Assembly: GCA_013285425.1 (NCBI GenBank)
Contig: CP053447.1
Span: 1,990,001-2,054,000, forward strand
DNA length: 64,000 nt
DNA from: Ignavibacteriota bacterium
GTDB lineage: Bacteria > Bacteroidota > Ignavibacteria > Ignavibacteriales > Ignavibacteriaceae
Direction of reading: 5' to 3'
The translations under genes and the position numbers were made by a program. Shown piece after piece: positions 55,307 to 64,000 of the stretch (the first letter of the stretch is position 1; every line of letters begins with the position of its first letter). The notes under the pieces were generated by a model, which saw only the letters and a program-made list of their open reading frames with translations, had not been told where the DNA came from and ran no database searches.

Positions 55307-55345
55307 AAGCCCTGCAAATCTTATTAAAAACTGATTTCAGGGCTT
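55307..55345 (-). terminator. Terminator after the M20 peptidase
   Basis: AAGCCCTG and CAGGGCTT, extended inward by AAATC/GATTT past a bulge, form a hairpin. On the minus strand it is followed by GTTTTTTTTTGAAAA. It lies 40 bases after the M20 stop. Confidence 0.8.
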
Positions 55346-55386
55346 CTTGAATATTTTATTTTTAGAATTATCTTATAATAAAACAA

Positions 55387-56751
55387 TCATTGTGCATATT
55401 CATTAAAGAAATACGCTGAACTTTTTATTCCAAGTTGAAAATGGTTTAAATTAAAATGTTCATTAGGTGAATGCAGATTTTCTGTATTTAATCCTAAACC
55501 CATTAGAACAGGTGATGCTTTAAGTGTATTTGCAAATTCCACAACAATAGGAATTGATCCGCCTTCTCTCATAAATACAGTTTTTTTACCAAAAGCAAGC
55601 TGCATTGCTTTAGCTCCAGCAATAGTAGCTTTATCTTCCAACGGTGTAATAACTGGATAACCTCCGTGTAATGATGTTACTTTAATCTTAACTTCTTTGG
55701 GTGCTATCTTCTTAATATACTTTTCAAAGAGTTTGGCAATTTTCTTTGGGTCCTGATGAGGAACTAACCTCATACTGATTTTCGCTGTAGCTTTTGATGG
55801 GATCACAGTTTTAGCCCCCTGCCCTGTAAAACCTCCCCAGATTCCATTACAATCCAATGTTGGCCGAGCCCAAATTCTTTCAAGCGTTGTATATCCCTTT
55901 TCACCCGTAAGATTTTTTAATCCGATTGCAGCTCCCCATTTTTTTTCAGAGAATTTTAATGCCTTAAAATTTTCTCTTTCTTGTTTTGATAGTTTCAGTA
56001 CATCATCATAAAAACCAGAAATTTTTATCTTACCATCTTTATCGATAAGCTGTGAAATCATTTTAGTTAAAACATTAATCGGATTTGGAACTCCGCCTCC
56101 AAAAGTTCCTGAATGCAAATCTCTTGAAGGACCAGTAACTTCAACTTCCATATAACATAAACCGCGCAAACCATAAGTAATTGTAGGAACTCCCGGTGCA
56201 AAAAGTGCAGTATCAGAAATTAAAACTGCATCGCATTTTAAGAGATCTGAATTTTCTTTAAGAAATTTAGAAAGATTAGTACTTCCGATTTCTTCTTCAC
56301 CTTCAATTAAAAATTTGATATTAAGCGGCGGATTACCATGAGTTTTGAAAAAAGCTTCAACACTTTTTATGTGCATATACACCTGCCCTTTATCATCAGT
56401 TGCACCTCTGGCAAAAATATTATCACCAACAATTGTCGGTTCAAATGGAGGCGAGGTCCACAGTTCAATAGGATCAACTGGCTGCACATCATAATGTCCG
56501 TAAATCAGAACGGTTGGTTTTCCTGGAGCGCCAAGCCATTCGCCATAAACCAGGGGATGCCCTTCTGTCTGATATATCTCCACTTTGTTTAAACCTGCTG
56601 TCTGTAACTTATCAGCAACAAATTTGGCTGCGGTCTGCATATCGTTGTTATTTTCAGGTAGTGTACTGATACTTGGAATTTTTAGAAAATCTTTAAGTTC
56701 ATCAACATATCTGTCACGATTATTTTCAATGTAATCCATTACTTCTTTCAT
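55387..56751 (-). CDS. M20 family dipeptidase
   Basis: The 454-residue metallopeptidase has the M20 zinc ligands: His in IYGHYDVQP, the bridging Asp in ARGATDDKGQVYMHI, Glu-Glu in IEGEEEIGSTN, and the C-terminal His in LHSPNEHFN. A dimerisation domain (RGLCYMEVEVTGPSRDLHSG) sits between. It is the PepV/CNDP-like M20 subgroup, a cytosolic dipeptidase. GAGGAG precedes the ATG. Single transcript ending in the terminator at 55307. Confidence 0.94.
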   Translation of the reverse strand: MKEVMDYIENNRDRYVDELKDFLKIPSISTLPENNNDMQTAAKFVADKLQTAGLNKVEIYQTEGHPLVYGEWLGAPGKPTVLIYGHYDVQPVDPIELWTSPPFEPTIVGDNIFARGATDDKGQVYMHIKSVEAFFKTHGNPPLNIKFLIEGEEEIGSTNLSKFLKENSDLLKCDAVLISDTALFAPGVPTITYGLRGLCYMEVEVTGPSRDLHSGTFGGGVPNPINVLTKMISQLIDKDGKIKISGFYDDVLKLSKQERENFKALKFSEKKWGAAIGLKNLTGEKGYTTLERIWARPTLDCNGIWGGFTGQGAKTVIPSKATAKISMRLVPHQDPKKIAKLFEKYIKKIAPKEVKIKVTSLHGGYPVITPLEDKATIAGAKAMQLAFGKKTVFMREGGSIPIVVEFANTLKASPVLMGLGLNTENLHSPNEHFNLNHFQLGIKSSAYFFNEYAQ

Positions 56752-57066
56752 TTGAATATCTCCTCTCTTTCCTGAGAATTTATAATAATAATTTATATGT
56801 GAACAGTATTAAAATTACTGACAATTCCTAAACCCAATTCAGCTAATATGATATCAGCGTAACAAACACTCTTCACCCCGGCATCTGTACCACCATATTT
56901 ATTGAAAATTATTTCTAATTAGTTATTTGAATCGAATTAGTTCTTAATAAATATAACAGCACCACAAAAAATTGAAAACTACTCTGAAAAAATAATGATT
57001 TGAGAACAATTATTACAGGAAAACTGCTGCCTTGTTAAACTTTTTTTGCTTAAGTATCTTTGATTA
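56752..57066. other. 315-base intergenic region between the divergent M20 and lptF genes
   Basis: A+T-rich non-coding stretch that must hold both divergent promoters. I see the M20 ribosome-binding site (GAGGAG) at the left end and weak inverted repeats such as CTAATT...AATTAG near 56918-56942. No RNA gene or terminator is evident. Confidence 0.5.
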
Positions 57067-58452
57067 ATGATTTTATACAGATACATATTAAAAGCTCATT
57101 TTTTACCTTTTGTTTTTTCACTGGTAACTCTTATATGCATTTTCCTTCTGCAGTTTCTTATGAGATTTGCTGATCGTCTTGTTGGAAAGGGTTTAGATAG
57201 CTGGGTTATTGTAAAACTTATAGTTTATAATTTATCCTGGATGGTAGTGTTAGTTGTTCCGATGGCTTCTCTTGTTGCAACCTTGATGGCTTTTGGAAGT
57301 TTGAGTCAGAATAACGAAATAACAATAATGAAATCATCCGGTGTTAGTCTTTATAAAATGATGATTGCACCGCTGCTTGCAAGTTTAGTTGTGGCAGTTC
57401 TCCTTTTTCAGTTCAATAATGATGTATTACCAGATGCTAATCATCAGGCAAAAATTTTAATGAGTGATATCTCACGTACAAAGCCAACTCTATCACTTGA
57501 ACCCGGATTTTTCTCTCAGGAAGTTGATAACTATGCAATACTTGTCAGATCAATTAATCAGACAACAAACTGGCTTTATCATATAACTATATATGATCAC
57601 TCAAACGGTGCAAAAATAAATGTTGTTACTGCAGACAGCGGAAAAATATTTTTCTCTAAGGATCTCTCAAAACTGATAATGGATCTTTATCATGGAGAAA
57701 TTCATGAATCAGATGTTCAGAATACTACTTTGTACAGAATACTGGAATTTGAAAAACATATGATCACAATGAACGGAGATCAGTTTTCGTTACAGCAATC
57801 AGGACCTGCTTCCAGAGGAGAAAGAGAATTAAGTGTTCAGGATATGCAGTATATAACAGATAGCTTAAAAGTTATTTTAGCAAGCAATTATAACTCTTAT
57901 TTAATAGATTCCAGAAAACTTTTTTTTATGGATACTTCAAAATCTGTTATAAACAATATTGAGAGTACCATTGGCAGAAACAAAGACCTGACTTTATACA
58001 GATCTATTGAGAAAGTAAGAACAAACAAAAATATTCTGCTTTCCAGTTTTAGCCGGATGGAATGGACACAAAGAGAAATAGAAAAATATGAAGTTGAGAT
58101 TTATAAAAAATATGCATTACCTGCCGCCTGTATTATTTTTGTTTTAATTGGTGCTCCGCTCGGTGTAATGGTTAGAAAAGGTGGTTTTGGTGTTGCTGCC
58201 GGAATCAGTCTTTTTTTCTTCCTGATCTATTGGGCATTTTTAATCGGTGGTGAAAAACTTTCGGAGCGGGGTTTCTTTTCACCATTTATCGGAATGTGGG
58301 CTGCAAATATATTACTCGGAGTTTCAGGAATTATGCTCATAATTGTTACAAACAAAGAAACTAAAACACTTACTTTTACGTTCCTTAAATTCTTAATTCC
58401 AAAACGTTTCAGACAAAAAGATATTTATAACGTGGATGAAAATACTAGATAA
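57067..58452 (+). CDS. lptF: LPS export ABC transporter permease LptF
   Basis: This 461-residue protein has the LptF/G layout: three N-terminal membrane helices (LPFVFSLVTLICIFLLQFLMRF and YNLSWMVVLVVPMASLVATLMAF), a large periplasmic beta-jellyroll, then three C-terminal helices with FVLIGAPLGVMVRKGGFGVA. With LptG it forms the inner-membrane half of the LPS export bridge (LptB2FG). Its end overlaps lptG by 17 bases. Confidence 0.92.
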   Translation: MILYRYILKAHFLPFVFSLVTLICIFLLQFLMRFADRLVGKGLDSWVIVKLIVYNLSWMVVLVVPMASLVATLMAFGSLSQNNEITIMKSSGVSLYKMMIAPLLASLVVAVLLFQFNNDVLPDANHQAKILMSDISRTKPTLSLEPGFFSQEVDNYAILVRSINQTTNWLYHITIYDHSNGAKINVVTADSGKIFFSKDLSKLIMDLYHGEIHESDVQNTTLYRILEFEKHMITMNGDQFSLQQSGPASRGERELSVQDMQYITDSLKVILASNYNSYLIDSRKLFFMDTSKSVINNIESTIGRNKDLTLYRSIEKVRTNKNILLSSFSRMEWTQREIEKYEVEIYKKYALPAACIIFVLIGAPLGVMVRKGGFGVAAGISLFFFLIYWAFLIGGEKLSERGFFSPFIGMWAANILLGVSGIMLIIVTNKETKTLTFTFLKFLIPKRFRQKDIYNVDENTR

Positions 58453-59518
58453 ATATCTCGTTAAACAATTTATTCAAACAATTGCTTTCGGTTTACTGGG
58501 ATTTACCTTAATCTTTATTGTCATTGATGTAATGGAAAACCTTGATGACTTTATTGATCAGAAAGTACCTGCTTTGATTGCACTGCATTATTATATTGTT
58601 TTTTCACCTGAGATAATTAGACTTATGACACCTGTAGCAGTTTTGTTTGCAGCGCTTTTTACTGCTGGTAAAGCTGCTAATCTTAGTGAACTTACAGCCA
58701 TCAAAGCCAGCGGTGTAAGTCTGTTCAGATTTATGCTGCCGTTTTTAATTACTACTTTTTTTATCAGTTTGTTTTCAATTTATTTCAGTGGTTTTGTTGT
58801 TCCAATGGCAAACAAAACCAAATTGAGTATTGAACAGGAATACTTAAAGAAGAATTTATATTTTGCGGGAAGTAATATTTTCTTTCAGGATTCTAAAAAA
58901 AGAATTGTAAGTATCTCTTTTTTCGATGTCAGTTCGAACAAAGCAAACAGAGTCAGCATTCAGGATTACAATCCAAATAATCTTAAACAAATGACTTCAA
59001 GAATTGATGCTGTTACTTTGCAATATGATTCTCTTAATAATAACTGGACAGCTTTTAATGGGACCCAAAGAGAATTTTTGGGAAGACAGCAAAAAGCTGA
59101 GTATTTCACCAGAAAAGAAATTACTGATCTCAATTTTTCTCCCTCAGACATACTAAAAAAACAAACAAGACCTTCAGAGATGAATTTAATTGAGCTTAAT
59201 GAATTGAAGAAATCACAACAAGCAGCCGGTAATGATCCTACCTCAACTTTAATTGAATATCATTCACGTATTGCTTTTGCTATGACCAGTGTTATTGTAG
59301 TTCTGTTTGGATTACCGATTTCTGCTAATAAGAGAAAAGGCGGCGTTGCTTCACAAGTCGGATTGAACATTTTAGTTACATTTCTGTATTTAGTATTTAT
59401 GAAGATTAGTCAGGCATTTGGGAAAAATGGTTCATTGAATCCAATTATTACAGCATGGTTTGCAAATTTTATTTTCCTTGCTGCCGCGGCACTCAATCTT
59501 TGGAGAGCAAGAAAATAA
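58436..59518 (+). CDS. lptG: LPS export ABC transporter permease LptG
   Basis: The 360-residue partner of LptF has the same fold: N-terminal helices (FIQTIAFGLLGFTLIFIVIDVMENLDDFID), a periplasmic domain, and a C-terminal VVLFGLPISANKRKGGVASQVGL followed by membrane helices. Its ATG is inside the lptF 3' end, giving coupled translation. The LptB ATPase and LptA/C are not in the window. Confidence 0.92.
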   Translation: MKILDKYLVKQFIQTIAFGLLGFTLIFIVIDVMENLDDFIDQKVPALIALHYYIVFSPEIIRLMTPVAVLFAALFTAGKAANLSELTAIKASGVSLFRFMLPFLITTFFISLFSIYFSGFVVPMANKTKLSIEQEYLKKNLYFAGSNIFFQDSKKRIVSISFFDVSSNKANRVSIQDYNPNNLKQMTSRIDAVTLQYDSLNNNWTAFNGTQREFLGRQQKAEYFTRKEITDLNFSPSDILKKQTRPSEMNLIELNELKKSQQAAGNDPTSTLIEYHSRIAFAMTSVIVVLFGLPISANKRKGGVASQVGLNILVTFLYLVFMKISQAFGKNGSLNPIITAWFANFIFLAAAALNLWRARK

Positions 59519-59565
59519 TAAACAATCAATCGTTGATTTTATCTAAAATAAATCTTCATAAAAAA

Positions 59566-59590
59566 AAAGCCGGCGTTAAAAACCGGCTTT
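59566..59590. terminator. Bidirectional terminator between lptG and the DUF3467 gene
   Basis: AAAGCCGG and CCGGCTTT form a perfect eight-base stem, with A-runs on the left and TTTAATTTTT on the right. It lies between two convergent gene ends and can stop both. Confidence 0.8.
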
Positions 59591-59607
59591 AATTTTTATT
59601 GGCTAAC

Positions 59608-59934
59608 TCAATTTACCTTTTCACCGCTTTTAGGCGGAACGAAACCATATATTGGATTTTGCCCGGTATCAATTTTAATTTCACCAAATTTTGCCTCATA
59701 CTTTTCTATGTTATCCATCAAAGCTTTCATCAGCATTTTTGCATGCTGAGGTGTAGTGATAATTCTGCTGTGTACTTTGGCTTTTGGAATTCCCGGTACA
59801 ATTCTGGTAAAATCAATAATAAACTCCGCAGGCGAATGCGAGATGATTGCTAAATTGGAATAAATTCCCTCAGCTTCTTTTTCACCAAGCTCAATATTTA
59901 ATTGCTGACCTTGTGGTTGTTTAGTCTGATCCAT
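59608..59934 (-). CDS. DUF3467 protein
   Basis: The 108-residue protein has the DUF3467 core: YSNLAIISHSPAEFIIDFTRIVPG, the middle KVHSRIITTPQHAKMLMKALMDNIEKYE and a C-terminal acidic tail. This family is widespread in bacteria and archaea; its structure suggests a ligand- or nucleic-acid-binding role, but it is undefined. Six bases downstream of the TPR lipoprotein stop, likely same transcript. Confidence 0.9.
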   Translation of the reverse strand: MDQTKQPQGQQLNIELGEKEAEGIYSNLAIISHSPAEFIIDFTRIVPGIPKAKVHSRIITTPQHAKMLMKALMDNIEKYEAKFGEIKIDTGQNPIYGFVPPKSGEKVN

Positions 59935-59940
59935 AATTAT

Positions 59941-61083
59941 TTATCTCATTTCATCAGCTTTTTTGAAAGCATTGGCAGCATCATCCTGCATTCCAAGTAC
60001 TGAGTAAACTCTTCCTAAAAGTTCCCAGGTTTGAGCAGTTGCATCTTTCATTTTAACAGCTTTCTCCAAATAAGGCAAGGCTAACTGATATTTAGCTTTA
60101 TATTCATCTGATACTTTGCCTTCTTCATCAGCTTTTTTGTTAAGATAAGTACCCCATTTAAGATAAGTAACACCAAGATTATAAATAGCATTATCATATT
60201 CAGGATCTATTTCGACGGCTTTCTTAAACTGTTCTGCAGCACCAGCAAAATCTTCAATACCTAACAATAACACACCATAATTATAACGATAGTATTTATT
60301 CTGAGGATCTGACTCAACCCCCTTCTTAAACGGTTCAATTGCTTCATTTGTTCTATCGGCACCAATATAAGCATTAGATAATGTAAGCAGCAGATCAGAG
60401 TTGTTAGGATATTGTTTTAATCCTTCTTCCAAAACAGAAATCGCCTTATTAAATTCATCTTTTGCCTTTGTTTCTTCGCCCTGATTTTTCAAATTAGTAC
60501 CGTTTACGTAATATATTTCACCAAGATATTTATAACCATCAAGAGCTTTTTCTTTTTCAATCAATTTCTTTAAAGGATCAACCGCAGCATCATTATCACC
60601 TTTGCTCAAATGCACAAATGCAAGATTTTTATAAGTATCACCAGAATCTGGTTCAAGTAAGATTGCAGATTGAAACTCAGCAATTGATTTATCAAAAAAT
60701 ATCTGAGCACTGTCGTTGTTTGTGGTCTTTACGCCTCTTTGATATAACCCTACGCCTTTATTAAAAGACTGAGCCCAAAAATATTTTCTGGAATCACTGA
60801 TATTCTTTTCAAAATTTTTGCTAAGTGCTAAAGATTTATCGTAATTCTGAACCATTTGGTCATAATTGCCTTTTTCACCGTAAACATATCCCATAAGATA
60901 AAAGCCTTCATCACTTTTAGGATTTTTAGTGATTTCTTTTTGGAGTACATCTAAAGCTTTATCCCAGTTTTTCTGCTGAATATATAATCTGGCACTTGTA
61001 ATTTCTGTTGACCCGCATTGATAGCCAACAAATATCATACTGAACATTAAAAATGCAGCTACAATTAATTTTGAGTTTTTCAT
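59941..61083 (-). CDS. TPR-repeat lipoprotein
   Basis: The 380-residue protein has an N-terminal hydrophobic signal ending at Cys23 (VGYQC, a weak lipobox), then seven to eight TPR repeats through the C-terminus (YLMGYVYGEKGNYDQMVQNY, YKNLAFVHLSKGDNDAAVDPL, IYNLGVTYLKWGTYLNKKADE). It should be an exported scaffold, perhaps lipid-anchored. Partner unknown. DUF3467 follows directly. Confidence 0.82.
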   Translation of the reverse strand: MKNSKLIVAAFLMFSMIFVGYQCGSTEITSARLYIQQKNWDKALDVLQKEITKNPKSDEGFYLMGYVYGEKGNYDQMVQNYDKSLALSKNFEKNISDSRKYFWAQSFNKGVGLYQRGVKTTNNDSAQIFFDKSIAEFQSAILLEPDSGDTYKNLAFVHLSKGDNDAAVDPLKKLIEKEKALDGYKYLGEIYYVNGTNLKNQGEETKAKDEFNKAISVLEEGLKQYPNNSDLLLTLSNAYIGADRTNEAIEPFKKGVESDPQNKYYRYNYGVLLLGIEDFAGAAEQFKKAVEIDPEYDNAIYNLGVTYLKWGTYLNKKADEEGKVSDEYKAKYQLALPYLEKAVKMKDATAQTWELLGRVYSVLGMQDDAANAFKKADEMR

Positions 61084-61255
61084 TTCATCTCCAATTTTGT
61101 CTTAAACTTATTTAATTCCTAAAAAGTCGAGTTTTGTGGTTCAAAGATACAAACAATTTTTCAAATACATAGCTAAAAATTAAGTGTTAAATTTTGTTTT
61201 AAATTGATTTTAGAGCCTTAATAGGATATTTTTTGATGTAAAAAAAAGGTTTACT

Positions 61256-62353
61256 TTGACTACTGAAGAAATTATCAAAACAATTCCAAAAGTTCTGTTG
61301 CACGATCATCTTGACGGTGGATTAAGACCTCAGACAATTATTGAACTTGCCAGAGATCTGAAATACACAAAACTGCCGACAACTAATCCGGAACAGCTTG
61401 CTGAGTGGTTCTATCGCGGGGCAAATAAAGGAAATCTGGTAGAATACTTACAGGGATTCGAACACACAACTGCTGTTATGCAGACAAAAGAAGGATTGCA
61501 ACGCACTGCGTATGAGATGATCGAAGATATGCACAATGATGGAGTAGTATATGTTGAAACAAGATTCGCTCCCGTATTCCACAGACAAAAAGGACTATAC
61601 TACGAAGATTCTGTTAATGCTGTTCTTGCTGGTCTGGAAAAAGGGAAAAAAGATTTTGGAGTTGGTTATGGGCTTATCTTATGCGGAATGAGAAATATGA
61701 AAGATACTCTTGATATTGCCGAACTCGCTGTTAATTTCAGAAATGATGGTGTGGTTGGTTTTGATCTTGCTGGCGAAGAAGGCGGATATCCACCAAAAAA
61801 ACACATTGAAGCTTTCCAATATATTCAAAGGGCAAATTTTAATATTACTATTCATGCCGGAGAAGCATTTGGTAAAGATTCTATCTGGCAGGCAATTCAA
61901 TGGTGCGGTGCGCACAGGATCGGACACGCAACAAGACTTATCGAAGATATTGTTTTCGATTCAAACAAGAATGTAATAAAATTTGGTGAACTTGCTCAAT
62001 ATATTTTGGATAAAAGAATTCCGCTTGAATTATGCTTGCTTTCTAACCTGCATACAGGTGCAATCGATAAATTAGAAAACCATCCATTCGGAATATTGTA
62101 TAAAGAAAAATTCCGTGTTACTCTTAATACAGATGACAGATTAATGAGCAGCACAACTATGACAAAAGAATTTTTAACTGCAATAGAGTACTTTGGTTTA
62201 GGCTTTGATGATTTCGAAAAGATAACAATAAACTCCATGAAATCTGCATTTATCCCATACAAGGAAAGACTGTATTACATTTATAATGTGATAAAACCGG
62301 GCTATCAGAAAATAAGAGAAAAAATATTATCATTTAACAAGCTGAAAAGGTAA
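61256..62353 (+). CDS. add: Adenosine deaminase
   Basis: The 365-residue TIM-barrel enzyme has the zinc His pair in LLHDHLDGG, His in ITIHAGEAFG with the catalytic Glu, His in RIGHATR and the zinc Asp in LNTDDRLMS. It deaminates adenosine to inosine in purine salvage. The start is TTG, with AAAGGT upstream. It leads a plus-strand run with a small unknown and hutU. Confidence 0.95.
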   Translation: MTTEEIIKTIPKVLLHDHLDGGLRPQTIIELARDLKYTKLPTTNPEQLAEWFYRGANKGNLVEYLQGFEHTTAVMQTKEGLQRTAYEMIEDMHNDGVVYVETRFAPVFHRQKGLYYEDSVNAVLAGLEKGKKDFGVGYGLILCGMRNMKDTLDIAELAVNFRNDGVVGFDLAGEEGGYPPKKHIEAFQYIQRANFNITIHAGEAFGKDSIWQAIQWCGAHRIGHATRLIEDIVFDSNKNVIKFGELAQYILDKRIPLELCLLSNLHTGAIDKLENHPFGILYKEKFRVTLNTDDRLMSSTTMTKEFLTAIEYFGLGFDDFEKITINSMKSAFIPYKERLYYIYNVIKPGYQKIREKILSFNKLKR

Positions 62354-62354
62354 A

Positions 62355-62690
62355 ATGAAAAAACTGTTCACTAACTATAATTTTGAATTTGATAAGAATG
62401 AAAAAAAACTGATAATTAATTTCAGTAAACAGGTACTTAAACAAGTTTCCGGTGATAGTAAATTCTTCGCTGAAGAAAAGGCATTTAATTCAATTGTAGA
62501 AAAACTTAGTCAAAATGAAGATGTAATAAAGTTAACTAAAGATGAAAAGACACGATTGACAAATCAGTTAAAACAAAACTCAGACTTTATGAAAAAGGGT
62601 ATGAAGAAAAGCTGGTTTCTTAAAAAATGGCTCTATAAATCTCTTTATAATCAATATGATAATTTATTAGAAAAGCATTTTAAGGATTAA
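62355..62690 (+). CDS. Small lysine-rich helical protein
   Basis: The 111-residue protein is almost all helix, highly charged and lysine-rich (ELKKxxW-like, VKLTKDEKTRLTNQLKQ), with no signal and no cysteine. No family recognised. Its ATG begins one base after the adenosine deaminase stop, and hutU starts three bases after its own stop, so it is translated with both. Function unknown. Confidence 0.6.
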   Translation: MKKLFTNYNFEFDKNEKKLIINFSKQVLKQVSGDSKFFAEEKAFNSIVEKLSQNEDVIKLTKDEKTRLTNQLKQNSDFMKKGMKKSWFLKKWLYKSLYNQYDNLLEKHFKD

Positions 62691-62693
62691 AAA

Positions 62694-64000
62694 ATGTCAA
62701 CAATAGAAAAAACCATAATTGCACCCACAGGCACAAAGATAACCTGTAAAGGCTGGATTCAGGAAGCTGCGATGCGAATGTTAATGAATAATCTTCATCC
62801 TGATGTTGCAGAAAATCCTGCTGAATTAATTGTATATGGCGGAAAAGGGAAAGCTGCAAGAAATTGGGATGCTTATGAAGCAATAATCAGAAGTCTGAAA
62901 AATTTGGAGAATGATGAAACATTACTAATCCAGTCTGGTAAGCCGGTTGGAATTTTTAAGACTTATTCAAATGCCCCTAAAGTAATTATCTCAAACTCTA
63001 TGCTTGTGCCCGATTGGGCTAACTGGGATGAGTTCAGAAGACTTGAACATCTCGGTTTAACAATGTACGGACAAATGACCGCCGGAAGCTGGATTTATAT
63101 CGGCACTCAAGGCATTCTTCAAGGTACATACGAAACTTTTGCAGAAGCTGCTAATAAATATTTCAACGGTTCATTAAAAGGTAAATTTGTTTTAACTGCC
63201 GGACTCGGCGGAATGGGCGGCGCTCAGCCTCTTGCCGCTACATTTAACGGTGCAGCTTTTCTTGGAGTTGATGTTGACCGTTCACGAATTCAAAAAAGAA
63301 TTGATACTGGCTATTGCGATGTTATAACAGATAATCTTGATGAAGCATTAAAGATTGTTCTTGATGCTAAAGAAAAAGGAGATGCAGTTTCTGTTGGTTT
63401 AATCGGTAATGCAGGCGAAGTTCATCACGAAATAATAAAACGTGGAATAATCCCTGATGTAGTTACCGATCAAACATCTGCACACGATATGTTAAACGGC
63501 TATGTGCCTATGGGAATGTCTTTTGAAGAAGCACTTCAGCTCAGAAAATCAAATCCTGAAAAATACATTGCTCTTTCGCGTAAAACTGTTGTAAAGCATG
63601 TTGAAGCAATGTTAGAATTTCAAAAACGCGGCTCAATTACTTTCGACTATGGAAACAATATCCGCGGTGAAGCAAAAGAAAACGGAATAACAAATGCCTT
63701 TAGTATCCCGGGTTTTGTACCAGAATTTATTCGTCCGCTTTTCTGTGATGGTAAAGGTCCATTCAGATGGGCAGCATTAAGCGGAGACCCGAATGATATT
63801 TATGTAACCGATCAGGCTATAAGAGAAACTTTTCCCGATAACAAACTTTTATTAAACTGGATTGATATGGCACAGAAGAAAGTTCACTTTCAGGGATTGC
63901 CTGCTCGTATTTGCTGGCTTGGATATGGAGAACGTGCCAAGATGGGAAAAATATTCAATAAACTTGTTGCTGAAGAAAAAATAAAAGCACCAATTGTAAT
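62694..64000 (+). CDS. hutU: Urocanate hydratase (C-terminus cut by window edge)
   Basis: The frame opens with ATG at 62694 and gives over 430 residues. It has the NAD-binding [17 protein letters not shown], the later [13 protein letters not shown] and the diagnostic [11 protein letters not shown] with the active-site region. It hydrates urocanate to imidazolone propionate in histidine breakdown. Other hut genes may follow beyond the edge. Confidence 0.97.
   Translation, partial: MSTIEKTIIAPTGTKITCKGWIQEAAMRMLMNNLHPDVAENPAELIVYGGKGKAARNWDAYEAIIRSLKNLENDETLLIQSGKPVGIFKTYSNAPKVIISNSMLVPDWANWDEFRRLEHLGLTMYGQMTAGSWIYIGTQGILQGTYETFAEAANKYFNGSLKGKFVLTAGLGGMGGAQPLAATFNGAAFLGVDVDRSRIQKRIDTGYCDVITDNLDEALKIVLDAKEKGDAVSVGLIGNAGEVHHEIIKRGIIPDVVTDQTSAHDMLNGYVPMGMSFEEALQLRKSNPEKYIALSRKTVVKHVEAMLEFQKRGSITFDYGNNIRGEAKENGITNAFSIPGFVPEFIRPLFCDGKGPFRWAALSGDPNDIYVTDQAIRETFPDNKLLLNWIDMAQKKVHFQGLPARICWLGYGERAKMGKIFNKLVAEEKIKAPIV

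Noticed and set aside
57055..57062. A TAnnTTTG promoter -7 box (TATCTTTG) just before lptF
   Set aside because: It would place the start of transcription at or inside the ATG; possible only for a leaderless mRNA, so I do not call it.
1..64000. CRISPR, prophage, insertion sequence, toxin-antitoxin or defence islands
   Set aside because: No direct-repeat arrays, transposases, integrases or recognisable defence genes were found on either strand.

Overview
The window looks like a chromosomal segment of an A+T-rich member of Ignavibacteria (Ignavibacteriota, the Bacteroidota/Chlorobi side of the tree). The grounds are C-terminal type IX secretion-type sorting tails (the NYPNPFNP motif), a SusC/TonB-style receptor with a carboxypeptidase-regulatory domain, a tmRNA tag GENNYALAA, weak Shine-Dalgarno signals and many TTG starts. 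The assignment is inferred from gene content, not from rRNA. Almost everything is ordinary housekeeping and envelope biology; no phage, insertion sequence, CRISPR array or toxin-antitoxin locus was seen.

Layout. 1-8.5 kb: a truncated rhomboid protease, a secreted T9SS-type protein, a TonB receptor coupled to a lipoprotein, two small envelope or zinc-ribbon proteins, a DUF1028 protein and a CocE/X-Pro peptidase-like lipoprotein, all on the minus strand. 8.7-14.6 kb: TauE/SafE exporter, aldo/keto reductase, an 80-bp palindromic repeat, uvrA, a YigZ-family protein and a MarR regulator. 14.6-25.3 kb: a long minus-strand run of O-methyltransferase, S8 peptidase, lepB, lepA, Ppx/GppA, glycosyltransferase 9, deoxynucleoside kinase, folK, folB and pgeF. 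25.4-29.0 kb: surE, a von Willebrand-like membrane protein and comF. 29.0-32.7 kb: argS, rsfS, a LytR_C protein, a secreted protein and RidA. 32.8-40.6 kb: mazG, phoH, a LysM/coiled-coil envelope pair, radC, an LpoA/LivK-like protein, a TPR protein and guaA. 40.6-44.6 kb: gcvH, accC, accB, efp, a TPR membrane protein and tRNA-Arg(CCG). 44.7-47.9 kb: a redox island of glutaredoxin, GroES, an atypical thioredoxin, thioredoxin reductase and two methyltransferases. 48-56.8 kb: PHP protein, TPR protein, ABM-like protein, dapF, TM2 and DUF2752 proteins, tmRNA, cobalamin adenosyltransferase, YgfZ-like protein, lipoprotein and M20 peptidase. 57-64 kb: lptF-lptG, DUF3467 protein, TPR lipoprotein, adenosine deaminase, a small unknown and the start of hutU.

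Four housekeeping genes (lepA, ppx/gppA, deoxynucleoside kinase, guaA) are each interrupted by single-base indels, mostly in A/T homopolymers. Restoring one base gives full-length, family-typical proteins, so sequence error is the leading explanation. The most interesting stretch is the 44.7-47.9 kb redox/methyltransferase island. Its thioredoxin-fold protein has MGPM where CGPC is expected, and it carries a GroES gene with no groEL beside it. Several minus-strand operons end in clear hairpin terminators, listed below.
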